64,000 nucleotides of DNA from Xenopus tropicalis (Eukaryota; Chordata; Amphibia; Anura; Pipidae): NCBI RefSeq assembly GCF_000004195.4, contig NC_030683.2, forward strand, positions 84,841,410-84,905,409, written 5' to 3'. The translations under genes were made by a program, and so were the position numbers. The notes beneath the pieces were generated by a model. That model was given only the letters and a program-made list of their open reading frames with translations. It had not been told where the DNA came from and ran no database searches. Below, in pieces: positions 1-12,316 of this stretch (positions within the stretch are counted from its first letter, which is position 1; each line of letters opens with the position of its first letter).

Positions 1-689
1 AGCCTTAGCAAATATTTAACTTTTATGTGTTACATGTATTGCAGAATAAAAATGTTTCAATTCCAAATTGCCTTAAAATACTGCTATCGACATCATGCTA
101 AAAGCAAAATTTAACTCATACTGATAAGAAGCCCTCAGTCTCAGGTATGTCAGTAGCACTGCTGTTTATATTGCAGGCTGTCTTCTTTGGGACTCAGGGT
201 GTGCACGTTAAAGAACTTAGGACTGGTTTCTTAAAATAGACATGGTCACTTTATTGGACACATTCAAAAGGACTGCCAATCAGAGAGAGGTGGCAAAAAG
301 ACAAGATGGGGCTCACTAACAGCATACCTCTAAGTATCTTTTAATAGAATACATTTGAGGAAAGTTGCCAGAGGCAGAATACATTCTTGGAACAGTAATG
401 AACTGGGGATGGTGTCTATTATAGCAGCTTGGCAGGACAAGAATAGAAGGTTTTCTCATTGTGGGTGAGCAGATATTTCTCAGGTACAGGTCAGGGAGTA
501 CAAGAGGTACTGTAAACTGAAAAAATGAGGGAAGGTTTTGCCCTAATACAAAACTTATGCATAATGTTTAGCCTTTTTGAGAGGTTAGTGAGGACCCCGG
601 AATGTCACATATATTTTACGTATTGCAAGCTTAGTTTCACCTTGATATATTTTCATACCTGTGCATTTATTAGGAGCAAAATTTTTTGC
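1..689. other. Intergenic, no gene recognised
   Basis: AT-rich sequence with frequent stops in all frames. I see no splice-flanked coding exon, RNA gene or clear repeat boundary here. Confidence 0.5.
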
Positions 690-937
690 CAGTCATGAAG
701 TCATTGTGAAATTCTGCATTTTGCCATTGGCATTTTTTTTTCGTGAAACTGGCGTAAAAATTCACTGACTTAGGAAAAAGTCGCAAATATCTCATGGTCA
801 TGTTAAAAAAAAATGTTGCGGTTGCATAAAAAAGTCACGTGCACGTAAAAAAAACTGTTTTGCAGTAGCTGCATTTTGCAAATTTTTCTCTGTTTCTCCA
901 ATTTTTCAGCAGTTTTGCGAATTTGCTCATCACTACT
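690..937. mobile_element. MITE-like fragment ending in GCTCATCACTAC
   Basis: Low-complexity sequence rich in short TCGC/GCG and A/T runs ends at a GCTCATCACTAC terminus. The same terminus occurs at 59497-59509 and, inverted, near 12319. This marks a repeat family shared by three places in the window. The left boundary is not clear. Confidence 0.5.
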
Positions 938-969
938 GTACATATAACTGGGCATATTGACTTCAGTCT

Positions 970-1250
970 CAGGGCCAGATTCATAATGCTGGTGCCCCTA
1001 GGCCACCGTCTCCTGGCTCACTGCCGCCCCCTCCCATTTGGGACTGCTCAGGTGTGTGCATGCGCAGAAATTTGTAGTTGGGTCCGGAGCACTGGGGATC
1101 GGTGTGTGGGGCATTAAAAACTATTAGGTCTCTCGCACCTCCCCAGTGCTTCGGACTCGAATTAAAAGCAGAAGCTGGGTGGCATGCTGCCCCTAAAGCC
1201 CTGCCGCCGTAGGCCCGGGCCATTGTGGCCTTGTCCCAAATCCGGGCCTG
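970..1250. mobile_element. hAT-like MITE with 8 bp target duplication
   Basis: The element begins CAGGGCC and ends GGGCCTG, so the termini are inverted repeats of the hAT type. It is bounded by an identical 8 bp direct repeat, ttcagtct, at 962-969 and 1251-1258. That is the duplication size expected of hAT transposases. There is no internal transposase, so it is non-autonomous. The perfect duplication suggests a fairly recent insertion. Confidence 0.8.
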
Positions 1251-1888
1251 TTCAGTCTTATAAAGCAGCATCTACATATATATGATTTCTTTAATTGGAT
1301 GACCAGGAATTGGCCTCACTTTCCTCCAAAAAAGAGTTAAAATGTATGGATGCGAGTCTCTTTTCAACTTCATCTACTATGTTATGTATGTTACTAATAT
1401 TAAAAATTGTGTTGGTGTTTTTTTTCTCGAAACACAGTGAAGAAACATGGACACAAAAAATACTCAAGTTTATTAAAAAAAACTGCAAAAAGTTACCAAA
1501 ACCAATTGGCAAGAAAAAGCTGGTGAGGTTGTACAGAAGTCAATGGGAATAATCTCTAACAAATGTATTTATTTTCCCAGTTTATGAAAACATTTGAAAA
1601 GACAAAAAAATGCACAGAGAATATCCTGTCATGTTTTTTCTCTTAAATAAGGTAATGCTCTGCATTTATTTTTTGTGTTGGTGATTTTTTTAGAGATGTT
1701 GAATTTTAATAAATCAGCCCCTATGTATATGTAAATTACACATATGGAAACTAGTGACAGAAGTTACAGATACCAGGCAAAAACATTTACTTTCATTACC
1801 AATAAAATGAATCAGAATTGCTTTGTTGTGCTTAATAGGCCATTTGGAAAAGTCCATGTAAAATATTTATTTTTGTTTGTAGTGAAAA

Positions 1889-2335
1889 ATGGCTCACCGT
1901 AATCACCACCCACATGGGCGCAAGATTTATGTTATGTACCACGGCACAACTGTTGCAGCAGCTACACAAATCATACAGCACGGATTTAAGCAATCAGCAG
2001 ATGGCATGTTAGGAAGAGGGGTCTATGTTAGCAGAGATATGGACAAAGCAGCACGTTACCCTCTTGATGATCAGTCTGATCAGGTTGTTTTAAAACTCAC
2101 GGTGAAAGTAGGCAGGGTCAAAAAAATTGATTGCCAGGGGCATCACTTACAGAAAACATGGCATGATCATGGCTATGATGCTGCTTGGGTGCCCTCATAT
2201 AGTGGTATGGTTCCAAGTCAGTTGGAGGAAGACTGCATTTGGGATCCAAGGAGGATTAGGGTAGTTGACATTGCTAAAGCACCTCAAAATCACATAAGTC
2301 ATCTAAAAATGCTAGTCAAGACACATAAAAAATAG
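1889..2335 (+). CDS. Gig2-like PARP-fold protein
   Basis: This 148-residue protein resembles Gig2, the grass carp reovirus-induced gene 2 family described mainly from fish as interferon-induced and distantly related to the catalytic fold of poly(ADP-ribose) polymerases. The sequence shows YHGTT (His18), the GMLGRGVYVSRD block (Tyr46) and a late acidic LEEDC segment (Glu113/114). These are plausible counterparts of the PARP H-Y-E residues. The motif order and the short single-domain length fit Gig2. A TTTTTGTTTGTAG acceptor precedes the exon at 1883, only six bases before the ATG, so a non-coding 5' exon should lie upstream. A TGA directly before the ATG closes the frame, which supports this start. 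The 3' end has AATAAA at 2356-2361. Enzymatic activity and interferon induction are inferred only from the family. Confidence 0.83.
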   Translation: MAHRNHHPHGRKIYVMYHGTTVAAATQIIQHGFKQSADGMLGRGVYVSRDMDKAARYPLDDQSDQVVLKLTVKVGRVKKIDCQGHHLQKTWHDHGYDAAWVPSYSGMVPSQLEEDCIWDPRRIRVVDIAKAPQNHISHLKMLVKTHKK

Positions 2336-2355
2336 AAGCACTAATACACACATTA

Positions 2356-2361
2356 AATAAA
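2356..2361 (+). terminator. Polyadenylation signal of the Gig2-like gene
   Basis: Canonical AATAAA 21 bases after the stop codon. A weaker ATTAAA lies near 2470. Confidence 0.5.
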
Positions 2362-2912
2362 AAAAGATTGAAGATCTATTGTATGTTGACTACTGTAATG
2401 TTCTTTTCTGTATCGCAAATCATTTTATAAGTCACTGCCAGAAGGGCAGATTATGGTGCCTAAATATGCATTAAAGATTGGTGGAAAATATGAGCTACAA
2501 GGTGAAGGGCTCTGTGTTTTTTTTATATATAATTTCTTATGCTTGAACACCTCAACTCATCTCTCGCTCTCTCCCTCTCCAATTACAGAAGGTCAGAATG
2601 AAAGGTAAGTTGCCAGCCATTGCTTCTCAGTAGCAGGTACTGAAATTAAATTCTACAGGATTTGTTAGCAACATTTGTGAGGTTAAAAATGTATGTGGCC
2701 ATAGACAATTTGCCATACTTCAACTTAAGCCTAAAAAGTCTCTAATCTCCCACAGCCAGGCAATTATCAAGGTTTTAGGAAGCACAAGATTTTAGGGTTC
2801 ACAAGAACCTCTGTGGCCATCTCTCTTTAACCAAGTTTAACCTTTGCTCGTAGACGCTGATAAAAGGTGATTGTGTGACCATGAAAGAATATGTTTTTTT
2901 GTTTGACTCAAA

Positions 2913-3266
2913 GGGGCACATTTACTAACCCACGAACGGGCCGAATGCGTCCGATTGCGTTTTTTTCGTAATGATCGGTAATTTTGCGAATTTTTCGATT
3001 TTTGCGTAAAAACGCGAGTTTTTCGTAGCCATTACGAAAGTTGCGCAAAGTCGCGATTTTTTCGTAGCGTTAAAACTTGCGCGAAACGTCGCGCCTTTTA
3101 AGTTTTAACGCTACGAAAAAGGCGCGACTTTGCGCGCAAGTGTTAACGCTACGAAAAAATCGCGACTTTGCGCAACTTTCGTAATGGCTACGAAAAACTC
3201 GCGTTTTTACGCAAAAATCGTAAAGACGCCGAAAAACTCGCGTTTTTACGCAAAAATCGTAAATCA
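2913..3266. mobile_element. GGGGCACATTTACTAA palindromic MITE, right end lost
   Basis: It starts GGGGCACATTTACTAACCCA like the complete copy at 26203-26667. The interior is built of inverted and direct blocks of TACGAAAA, AAACGCGAG and GCGCGAC. The expected GCCCC right terminus is missing, so this copy is truncated. Apparent reading frames through it are artefacts of the palindrome. Confidence 0.75.
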
Positions 3267-3367
3267 GTATCTCAATTAAAAGTTTTTCTGCATCTTGAAT
3301 CATACAATTGCCCTTTTTGCCATGCCTGTATGATCTTATATTCTTATTTAGGAGTTCTTGAAGCTAC

Positions 3368-3703
3368 TAAAGGTATGGGATCCCTTATCTGGAAACCTGT
3401 TATCCAGAAAGCTCAGAAAGCCCGTCTCCCATAGACTCCATTTTAATCAATTAATTCAGAATTTTAAAACTGATTCCCTTTTTCTCTGTAATAATAAAAC
3501 AGCATCTTGTAATTGATCCCAACTAAGATATAAATAATACTTATTGGAGGCAAAACAATCCTATTGGCTTTAATTAATGTTTTATTGATTTTTTTAGTAG
3601 ACTTAAGGTATGGAGATCCAAATTACAAAAAGACCCCTTATCCGGAATACCCTTGGTCCCAAGCATTCTGGGTAATGGGTTCTATACCTGTACTAAGAAT
3701 ACA
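3368..3703. mobile_element. MITE with AGGTATGG...ATACCTGT termini
   Basis: The left end reads AGGTATGGGATCCCTTATC and the right end TAATGGGTTCTATACCTGT, an imperfect inverted pair. Near-identical copies lie at 15342-15665 and 35515-35860, and a left-end fragment at about 59200. It has no coding capacity. Confidence 0.8.
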
Positions 3704-4616
3704 GGGTTCTAAATTTTGAGAGGAAGCAGGGTTAGTGTCAAAATCTGTGTGTGATATATCACATATATCATAAGTGAAGCAGAGTCAACTTAAAAGTTGT
3801 AAGTGTGAATATGGTTGCTGACATTCACCATTATGGATGCTTTTTTGAGGATCTCTGGGCTTATTTATGAAGGTGTCCATAGCCTGGGTTACTACACCTG
3901 TGCCTGACATGGGGGCATTTGTTGAATCTGACTCACACAGCATTGAATTAGTTGAGTTCAATAACAACAATATACTGCTGAGGGCAAATGCCAGTTTTGC
4001 TCAGTCTGTATCCTTTCTACAACTCATAATATAGAAACACCTGTGCATGTATATCACATGCTTTTTGGGGCAGGCATTAAAAAGTGTAATTGATATTTTT
4101 ACATTATAAGTTAAAGGTACATTGGATTTTCCTCAATCATCCCTGCCACCTCCCATTCACTGTAATGCAATTTACCAGATAAAGCACCGCTGGTTTAAAA
4201 ATACGGACTACAGTTGAATTTTTGCATTTTTTTACATGCAATACAAACTCTGTGGAATACTTAATAGAGTTTAGAAATGGCTACATTCAATACGTGGCTG
4301 GTACTACAAATAAATGAAAAGACCAAATAAAGGAGCATGCAAAAGAACACATTTTTTCCTGCATTTAAATTAACACTGGAAACATTCCCAGAAAGGTTGC
4401 AGAGGGCAAACTTTTGGCCAGCGCCTGAGCATATTTAATAAACTAGCAAATGTGCACTCTTTTTAAGATGTAATTTATACACTGTTTGGGATGCAAATTT
4501 GTGCTCCATGCAAACTATCACAAGTGTGGTTATAAATTATGTGCATAAACAGCACAAAAGGAACGATAGATTAATTCTTGCACTTTTCAGCGTTTGCGTT
4601 TGGTGCTGTGCATATT
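3704..4616. other. Intergenic, no gene recognised
   Basis: No coding exon or recognisable repeat edge is visible. Confidence 0.4.
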
Positions 4617-4837
4617 GGGGCTGATTCACTAAAGTGCGATAACGCTTATCGCATGTTTTTTTGCGTTAAAATTGACGCAATAAATAAGTACTGATTCATC
4701 AAAGTCTTTTCGCATGTGTTAAGACGCAAGTATCCTTTTAGTGAATCGTGCGTTGTCGCAAAAAATAAGAAGCGATAACATTTTTAACGCATGCTATAAA
4801 TAGCGCTCGTTTTATCGACCTTTAGTGAATTGGCCCC
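4617..4837. mobile_element. GGGGC...GCCCC MITE with ATT target duplication
   Basis: Terminal GGGGCTGATTCACTAAAG pairs with a right end of TTTAGTGAATTGGCCCC. Both sides carry ATT (4614-4616 and 4838-4840), a 3 bp duplication of the kind made by PIF/Harbinger transposases. The interior is repeated GCGATAA-type sequence. Confidence 0.75.
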
Positions 4838-5194
4838 ATTGTGTTTACTAATGCACAAATAGCAACTGGAATTGATTTGCTTAAAATGATGTAACCTGAA
4901 TGGCATTGGTGCACCCTTGGATAATGTCGAAGATACAGGGTTGGTATGAGGCAGGAGAGGAGTACATCAATATACTTCCTTCCACCCACCTGTTTTAAAT
5001 GAAGTGCAGCCAACATTCCATTCAGGGCATAGTCCTTTGTATGAGATCTGAGGCTATTTCCACAATGCCCCAAAATATTGGGTAGTGCAAAAGAATGGCC
5101 AATTAAGCCTTTTTTTTTGCACCTTGCCATTGTAAATTACCCTTATGTTCATTTCCCTTGCCCCTTGTGCCTCTACTCCCTAACTTGTGTATTT

Positions 5195-5400
5195 TGAAGA
5201 GATTGTTCACCTTTAAATTAATTTTTAGCCTATTGTAGACTAATATTTTAAGAAAATTTCCAGTTCGTATTGATTATTTGTTATTTGTGGTTTTTCAATT
5301 ATTTAGCTTTCTGTTCAGCTGCTATCCAGTTTGGAATTTCAGCAGCTTTCTGGTTGCTAGGATCGTATTTACCCCATAAACCATGTAATGTTTAGAACCA
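5195..5400. repeat. TTCACCTTTAA-type interspersed repeat fragment
   Basis: The text starting TTGTTCACCTTTAA, followed by a T-rich body with CAATTATTTAGC, resembles the repeat at 33955-34300. It is a fragment with one terminus visible. The stretch from 5401 to 6156 shows no gene. Confidence 0.5.
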
Positions 5401-6156
5401 TAGGGTAAAAGGATATAATGAATACAATGAAAACTTTAATAAAAAACTTTGTAAATTACATAGTTAATAGTGATACTTAACTATGAAAAAACAAAGGAAC
5501 AAAGGAGACTAAATTAAGAAAAAGTTCAAACAAGAATCAGATTAACAAATATTCAGAGGATCATATAATATAAGTTTGTAAGTAAGAAAGAAGTGAAAAT
5601 CGGAAATGTGTCAATTTGCTAAGAAAGATAATTAATACCTCAGGTTGGAATTAAAAGAAAGAGAAAGACTGAATAAACACTGGTGAAAGATCATAGTCTA
5701 AGAAAGAAAATGTTGATAGTTACAGAGAAAACATGATAACTGATAACGACAATACTGTGGAAAAAATGCCTGATATTAATGTACATCATCAGCCCTATAA
5801 ATAGCATTTTAAAATGGGTTAAAATATTGGTTGTTAACCTATAATGCATGCATTTTGACAAAGCTTATTAGTTAAAATAATGAAAAATTAAAAAAAACAT
5901 GATTTGCCAACAGGCACTAGCTTTGCTAATGTCTTAAGATCCCAGAAAACCAAATGATATGGCATGTCAGGTCTTGGAACTCAAGGTACCATGTTATTTT
6001 GAAAGATCTTAGTAGTGGGTACATGGCATTTAAACCAACAGCTTTGAGGGGTGTTCTGGGAATCTGTAACCCCAACTATCATCGGACACTCAACCTGTGC
6101 TTCCCACATTCATGCCACTCTCAATTCCATTGTGTATCTTAGTGCAGCGATGGGCA

Positions 6157-6463
6157 GGGTACAGGCCCCTGTGATTGTGTGTCACATAAAGGCCCCATGG
6201 ATGGGATCCATAGAAGGGCTATACTTTATATTGGAAAGAAGCACACCAGCATGTACTGGTAAATGTCTTAAAATAATTTATTGCAGCAGAAATGTGAATT
6301 TTGTTTCCCAAAAGATTGTGTCACATTTCTGCTGCAATAAATTATTTTAAGACATTTACCAGTACATGCTGGTGTGCTTCTTTCCAATATAAAGTATAGC
6401 CCTTCTATGGATCACATCCATGGGGGCCTTTATGCAACACACAATCACAGGGGCCTGTACCCC
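6157..6463. repeat. Long near-perfect inverted repeat (hairpin)
   Basis: Arms of about 140 bases (6157-6297 and 6321-6463) are reverse complements with a few mismatches and a 23-base spacer. Outer ends are GGGTACAGGCCCCTGTG and its complement. A transcript would fold into a long double strand. It has no coding capacity. Confidence 0.9.
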
Positions 6464-9036
6464 AATAAAAGGTGTAGCTGAACAGTTTGGCTTAGAAGTG
6501 GCCTGTGAGAAGAATAATTACTATTGGATTTGTAAAAGGGTTCAAGTAATATAATTTGCGAAATGGCCCCGTGGTTGTGTGTTGCATGAGTTGCTCTAGG
6601 GGTGAGAGCTGCAGAAGGAACAAGTGAGTCGATGGATGGGGCTCATCAACTAATAAAGATTCCCTGGATACGAGTGGTGTGGGTGCCATCATAACACACA
6701 TATCTCATGTGTTGTGGTGTCTACATTGCCGTCATAAAGATGTGTGTAACCCCTATTTGGCTGATAAAGTCAAATATGTCCAGCTAGTGAATAAAGCATG
6801 GGGTACATGCGACTCTGCTTCAGCAGGATGGGCCTTCGCTATATGGAAGGTGCCTATGGAGGATGCCTCCCACTGCTACTGTAGTGCACATCTTAAATAA
6901 ATGATGGAATGGACGCCAGGAGTTCTTGCAAACCAAATTTAACCATTTATTGTGCATGACAAGTAGTAATAGTGCAGGGAAATCAATACTCACTCACAGG
7001 AAATAGCAGACACACTCTGAGGATAGAAGAGAGGATGCCCACCGGTTTATCCCACCTCTTTGGGAGACTGGGCAGGGTAAAGCACCTGGTCAGCTTGGGA
7101 CCACTATGAAGGGCAGTCTGGATAGATACCTCAGTCCTCAGGTTGAATACCTTTAGCTTAAAGAGTCCTAGGGCCAACTGTGGATCAGGGTTAAGGTACT
7201 AGCCTGTATCCTGTGTTTTAACTGTGGCCCTATGCTAAGGCAACAGGCGCCAGAAACTGCTCTTATTATCTGTAGCTAACTATCTCACTCTCCTAGAAAG
7301 TGCTATTAAGGTGTTCTGCTATGCTTGCTATTCCTCATTCACGGGGTCCCTATCCCCGACTTCTCTAGAGTGCAGATGCTAACGCTAGGGCAGGCTTTGG
7401 CTTTACTGGGGCCTATTTCTAAACCCAGGCTCAGTGGACCTTCCACCTGAGACTTCAGGCAGCCAAAGAGGAAGACCCACCCCTTTGCTAAACACTGTAT
7501 TGGAGTGCAAAGTGTGCAGAGTACAACCAAAGTTGTTTTTTTTTTTTTTTTTTTTGCTTATACGAAACAGCAAGTACTGGAAAAAATAAAACTCTGAGAC
7601 ATACCTCACACATAAACCTCTTTGATGAAAGCCACAGCTGCCCTACTGTCACCACTGAGAGAATTTATTAGAGGAATACCCTGCACCTAGGCAATGTCAG
7701 GCTGGGAAAGTTTAGGCCTGCCAGATAATCTGGTGCCAAGGGCCCACAAGCTAGCTACTTGATTATCTCTAAATTATAATTTACTGCAGTATATACACAC
7801 ATACAGACACATTTCTTCAGATTATACCTTTGCTAGCTAAAGCTTTCTTCTATTCCCCATTTCCTCCATTCTCTCCTTTTTTCAAACTTCCATTTTCTCC
7901 TCTGCATCCCATATTTTTGTCTTTTCCCTTTTAATCTGCATTATCCCCTTATACCCCTTGTACTTGTCTGATTTCTTCTTTCTCTTATACTTTACTGACT
8001 ATCAGGCCTTTCCTCTTCCTTTATGTCTTGTAAATATCCCATCATCCCCCTTTGCTATGTACTTCTCTCTTCTTTTACCGTAAACTCCCTTCTGCTTGCT
8101 TTCCAGCTGAAGACATCACAGCAAAAATCCCTAATCTGAAAATAAACAAACAATCCCTTTAAGCAATGCCTAAGCACATAAATCACTGGCTTATTAAAAA
8201 GAATGTAAACTCTCTGGTTGTCCAGGTTTATTTATGTTTAAGAAAATTCGGTACATTCTTCAAAGGTTCTTTGGTTTCATTTATGGAGAAACAAAACTAA
8301 GAAAAAAAAGTCTATTGGGAGGGTAAAATATGTTCTTAAGGTTGGAGCTCTTCATAGAATTAATTTATTACAGTGTAAACATTTATGTTCCATGGAAATT
8401 TACCTTTTTTTAAATTTTTTCTTTAACATGGCTTGTCTCTTGCCTCCTCTGTCCAACAAGAGCTCAATAGCAAGCTAGATATTCATTTTGCCTTTTGTTT
8501 TACGTAAATGTATTTGTTGCACAGTTCAGCGCAATTAAGGGAGTCACAGGGGTCAGTTGGACCAAAGCAGCTGGGTAATGGTTTAAATTAAAAACTGAAG
8601 AATAAATTGTTATTTAGAAAAACAGCATTCTAAAGGCTGAATGGGGAACGGGGAACCAGAGAATTATGATGAAGCTATTGCTGATGCATAAGGCTTGTTT
8701 TCCAATATTCAAGTTTGTAGGTAACGTGCAATTATTTCATGACTGAAATTTTGCTTTGTTAGACCCAAACACAGCCTGAACCGCCCCAAACTTCACCCAG
8801 TCTGTGAATCTGTAACATCAGAAGGTATACACTTCTCTTGTCCCCCACTAGAACCATCCCTGACGGCAGGATTTGTAATTATACAAATTATACATAGAGA
8901 AAAATTTCTAAATTTTTGAGACTGACTTTTTGAACATATAAACACCTATCAAAATATACAACCATTCAGAGTTTTTTTTTTACTCATGGCCACACCCATT
9001 TTTTCATTGAAATCAATGGTGAACCATGGACTCTAA
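6464..9036. other. Intergenic, no gene recognised
   Basis: Several 60-75 codon frames exist, but none shows a family motif or splice context. An 18-base T run lies near 7537. The pyrimidine-rich stretch around 7840-8050 is low complexity. Confidence 0.4.
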
Positions 9037-9518
9037 GGGGCACATTTATCAAAGTACGATTGAGTCCGAATACAGAAAAATCATATTTTTTCTAATTTAT
9101 AGAACTGTGCATATTATCTGTGTTTTTTTCATTAATTTGCGCAACTTTTTCGTACTTTGCGACAAAATTTATGCGACAAAATCGTATTTGTTGCAAGTAC
9201 GAAAGTTTTGGATTCATTCAAGCTTCTGTATCGTGACTTTCCTTGGGCCAGGTTGGAGCTGCAGAGTGCCATTGAGCCCTATGGGAGGCTTCCAAAATCA
9301 TGCACAGAAGGATCAAAGTCAGAACGGTTTTCCCACTGTTTATGATCATTCGGATAAGAAAATGTTGTGACTTTCGGATCGCCAATATGATATTATCGTG
9401 ACTAATACGATTTTTTCTTAAGCATAGTCGTGACATTTCCGATCATCAGAAATGATCATATCTAATCCGAATTTTACCCATTTTGGGATTCGAACTCGTA
9501 CTTTGATGAATCAGCCCC
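9037..9518. mobile_element. GGGGC...GCCCC MITE with TAA target duplication
   Basis: The left end GGGGCACATTTATCAAAGTA matches a right end TACTTTGATGAATCAGCCCC. TAA flanks both sides (9034-9036 and 9519-9521), fitting a PIF/Harbinger-like 3 bp duplication. The interior includes a block around 9236-9290 that recurs inverted near 23340-23390. It is non-coding. Confidence 0.75.
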
Positions 9519-10029
9519 TAAGAGGGTTACTTATCAAAGTTTATATTTTTCTTTGTGCTAATATTCATGAATTTGAATTATGGTTTAAGAAATTATAATA
9601 TTAATTAAGCAGAAAAAAGACCTCCAATGTGAAACTTCGGTATCAGAAAGCTAACGAGGTCATGTAGAAGTCAATGGGAGCTGTCCTAGGCAAAATTTTA
9701 ACTGTTTAGTCAATTTAAGTTTTTCTACATTTTTTCAATGTGACCCATTGAAAATAATGTAAAAATTACTAATTTGAGGTATTCGATTTTTTTTAATAAT
9801 TTTATACATTCGTGTTTTTTTTTAATATGGATGTTTTAATAAATAATGTAATATTTTTAAATTTCAAGATTGTTTAAAGAAGAAAAATACAAAAATTACA
9901 TAAATATGAATGCCGATAAATAACAGTTAAAAGTTGGGACTACAGAAAACACTCAATTGATATTTTTGCTGTGACTGTGTTTTTCTCCCGACAATCACTA
10001 GCATATATATTTTAAATGTGTTATCCAAG

Positions 10030-11572
10030 TACTGTCCTACTTCTGTGGTGGCGAGGGCCAGAATTTCTCTAGAATACGTAGTGGAGGACCACTAATGGAA
10101 GCCAGTTTTGACCACTCCCCTTTTTTAAACTGCGCCCACTTCAAACCACACCCATGTTATAACAAGACCATGCCCACATTAATGGTGGTAGTGCAGCAAA
10201 AACCTAAATGGTTGATGCTCACTGCAGAGATATTAACCATCATTCATATGTGAAAGAATTATATTGTCATTTTAAGACACACCCTTAAATCCACATGCCT
10301 CCTCCCCTGTGGATAGCACAGCAACCCCCAGCACATAATTACACATTAGGGACAATTTAATGGCTATTTCCAACTACTAACAAACTCACAGAACAAACCT
10401 CTGCCAGGTTCACCTCCTACAGGCAGCATAGGGCAGGCAGAGTGTGGCACACACAGGCAGCATACAGCAGACAGAGTATGGCACACACAGGCATATAAGG
10501 GCAGGCAGAGTATGGCACACACAAGCAGCATAGGGCAGGCAGAGTATAGCACACACAGGCAGGGTAGGGCAGGCAGAGTATGGCACACACAGGTAGCTAA
10601 GGGCAGGCAGAGTATGGTACACACAGGCAGCTAAGAACAGGCAGAGTATGGCACACACAGGCAGCTAAGGGCAGGCAGGGTATGGTACACACAGGCAGCT
10701 AAGGGCAGGCAGAGTATGGCACACACAGGCAGCTAAGGACAGGCAGAGTATGGCACACACAGGCAGCATAGGGCAGGCAGAGTATGGCACACACAGGCAG
10801 CTAAGGGCAGGCAGAGTATGGCACACACAGGCAACATAGGGCAGGCAGAGTATGGCACACACAGGCAGCTAAGGGCAGGCAGAGTATGGCACACACAGGC
10901 AGCATAGGGCAGGCAGAGTATGGCACACACGGGCAGGGTAGGTCAGGCAGAGTATGGCACATACAGGCAGCGTAGGGCAGGTAGATTGTGGCACATGGGC
11001 AGCATAGGGCAGGCAGAGTATGGTACACACAGGCAGCATAGGGCAGGCAGAGTATGGCACACACAGTCAGTATAGGGCAGGCAGAGTATGGCACACACAG
11101 TCAGCATAGGGCAGGCAGAGTATGGCACACACAGGCAGTACTCTGCCTGCCCTATGCTGCATGTATGCGCCATACTCTGCCTGCCCTATGCTGCGTTTAT
11201 GTGCCATGCTCTGTCTGCCCTATGCTGCCTGTGTGTGCCATCCACAGTACATACAGTGACACAATGCTGGCATTGTTCCTACACTCTGTCTGAGGTGTAA
11301 AGAAGTGAACAATGTTGGTGATTACAGCCTGAGCCTGAGGTGTGAACAATGCAGTGGGTGAACAATGTAGGGATTAATAGGTGTGAACAGTACAGGGGAT
11401 TACATGTTTATACAATACAGGGGAATTACGGCCTGAATCTGAGGTGTGAACCATGCAGGGGCCGAGTTAATTTCAGTACTGATACCATTTAAAGATTACG
11501 CAAAGTTAAACCATCAAAACAGCCAGACAGGTGCGGGGCCACGGGCCGCCAGTTGGACAGCACTGGGTTAGC
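10030..11572 (+). mobile_element. Minisatellite-carrying transposon-like element, copy 1
   Basis: The left terminus AGTACTGTCCTACTTCTGTG and the right terminus, read inverted as AGTGCTGTCCAACTGGCGG, form imperfect terminal inverted repeats. The body includes a conserved left segment (10060-10425), a 34 bp minisatellite and a conserved right segment with GTGTGAACAATG blocks (11280-11560). A second copy lies inverted at 13440-14735, and partial copies at 44098-44660 and 59520-60316. No transposase is present. CAGTG-like ends hint at hAT, but I cannot confirm a target duplication. Confidence 0.7.
10428..11236. repeat. 34 bp minisatellite array with internal inversion
   Basis: About two dozen units consist of GGCAGGCAGAGTATGG followed by CACACACAGGCAGC and a 4-base ATAG or TAAG ending. 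The unit is 34 bases. Around 11137 the units switch to the reverse complement for the last hundred bases. Because 34 is not a multiple of three and the minus strand has no stops, all three minus frames are open (Cys/Leu/Pro-rich). These are not genes. Confidence 0.93.
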
Positions 11573-12316
11573 CCATTGCTTAAAAGTACTTTTCCTCTCA
11601 GCGCTGTGCCACCATACTGTACTGGTGCCCCCAGCATTCTCTGTGCCACCCAAGTGTATGAGCAGTACATATATACAGTACTTAAGATGCTGACGCACTG
11701 GAACAGTATGGTGACAGGACACTGAGAAGAAAATACCCTGCACTCATACAAGTAAGCAACTAACATTACTGGGTGATTCTGCCTTTCATTGTTTTTTGTT
11801 TTTGTAATTTGAATTTTTATTAGTTTTTTAAAAAAGAAAAAGTACTGGCATAGTGGCATAAATAATAATGGCATAGTTTGTTCTAAGGGGGTACCGTAGG
11901 TGACCTTGTTGGCTGACAGTTTTCCAGGTAATGGGCCCACAGAAACCACTCCTTCTCCCCTCATGCTTCCGTCCAAGATTGTATGTATCTCTGATAGATT
12001 CCATTTCTCCGATCAAGTTTCTTTCATTGTTCTTTAATTAGAGATAGAAGTGGATTTTGCAGTGAAAGTCATGCCTAGCAATGCTAGCTCTGCCATGTTG
12101 TTGTTAACTAATACAGAAAATTTACTGTGCAATTTTGCCTTGATGATATATCACTTTACTGAGACATAAGAAGGGCAGATATAGTATTATATAAATGTTC
12201 TGATTATTATTGATAATTGACAAGGATATTTTATGATATCATTAACTGTGCCTTTAGACAGAAGATAATCTGTGTTTTTGAGATGAGTTTGAGCTGGTTG
12301 CAGGTGCAATTGTTCA

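Noticed and set aside
11506..11976. 156-codon minus-strand ORF
   Set aside because: It runs through the right end of minisatellite element copy 1 into low-complexity sequence; no motif or splice context.
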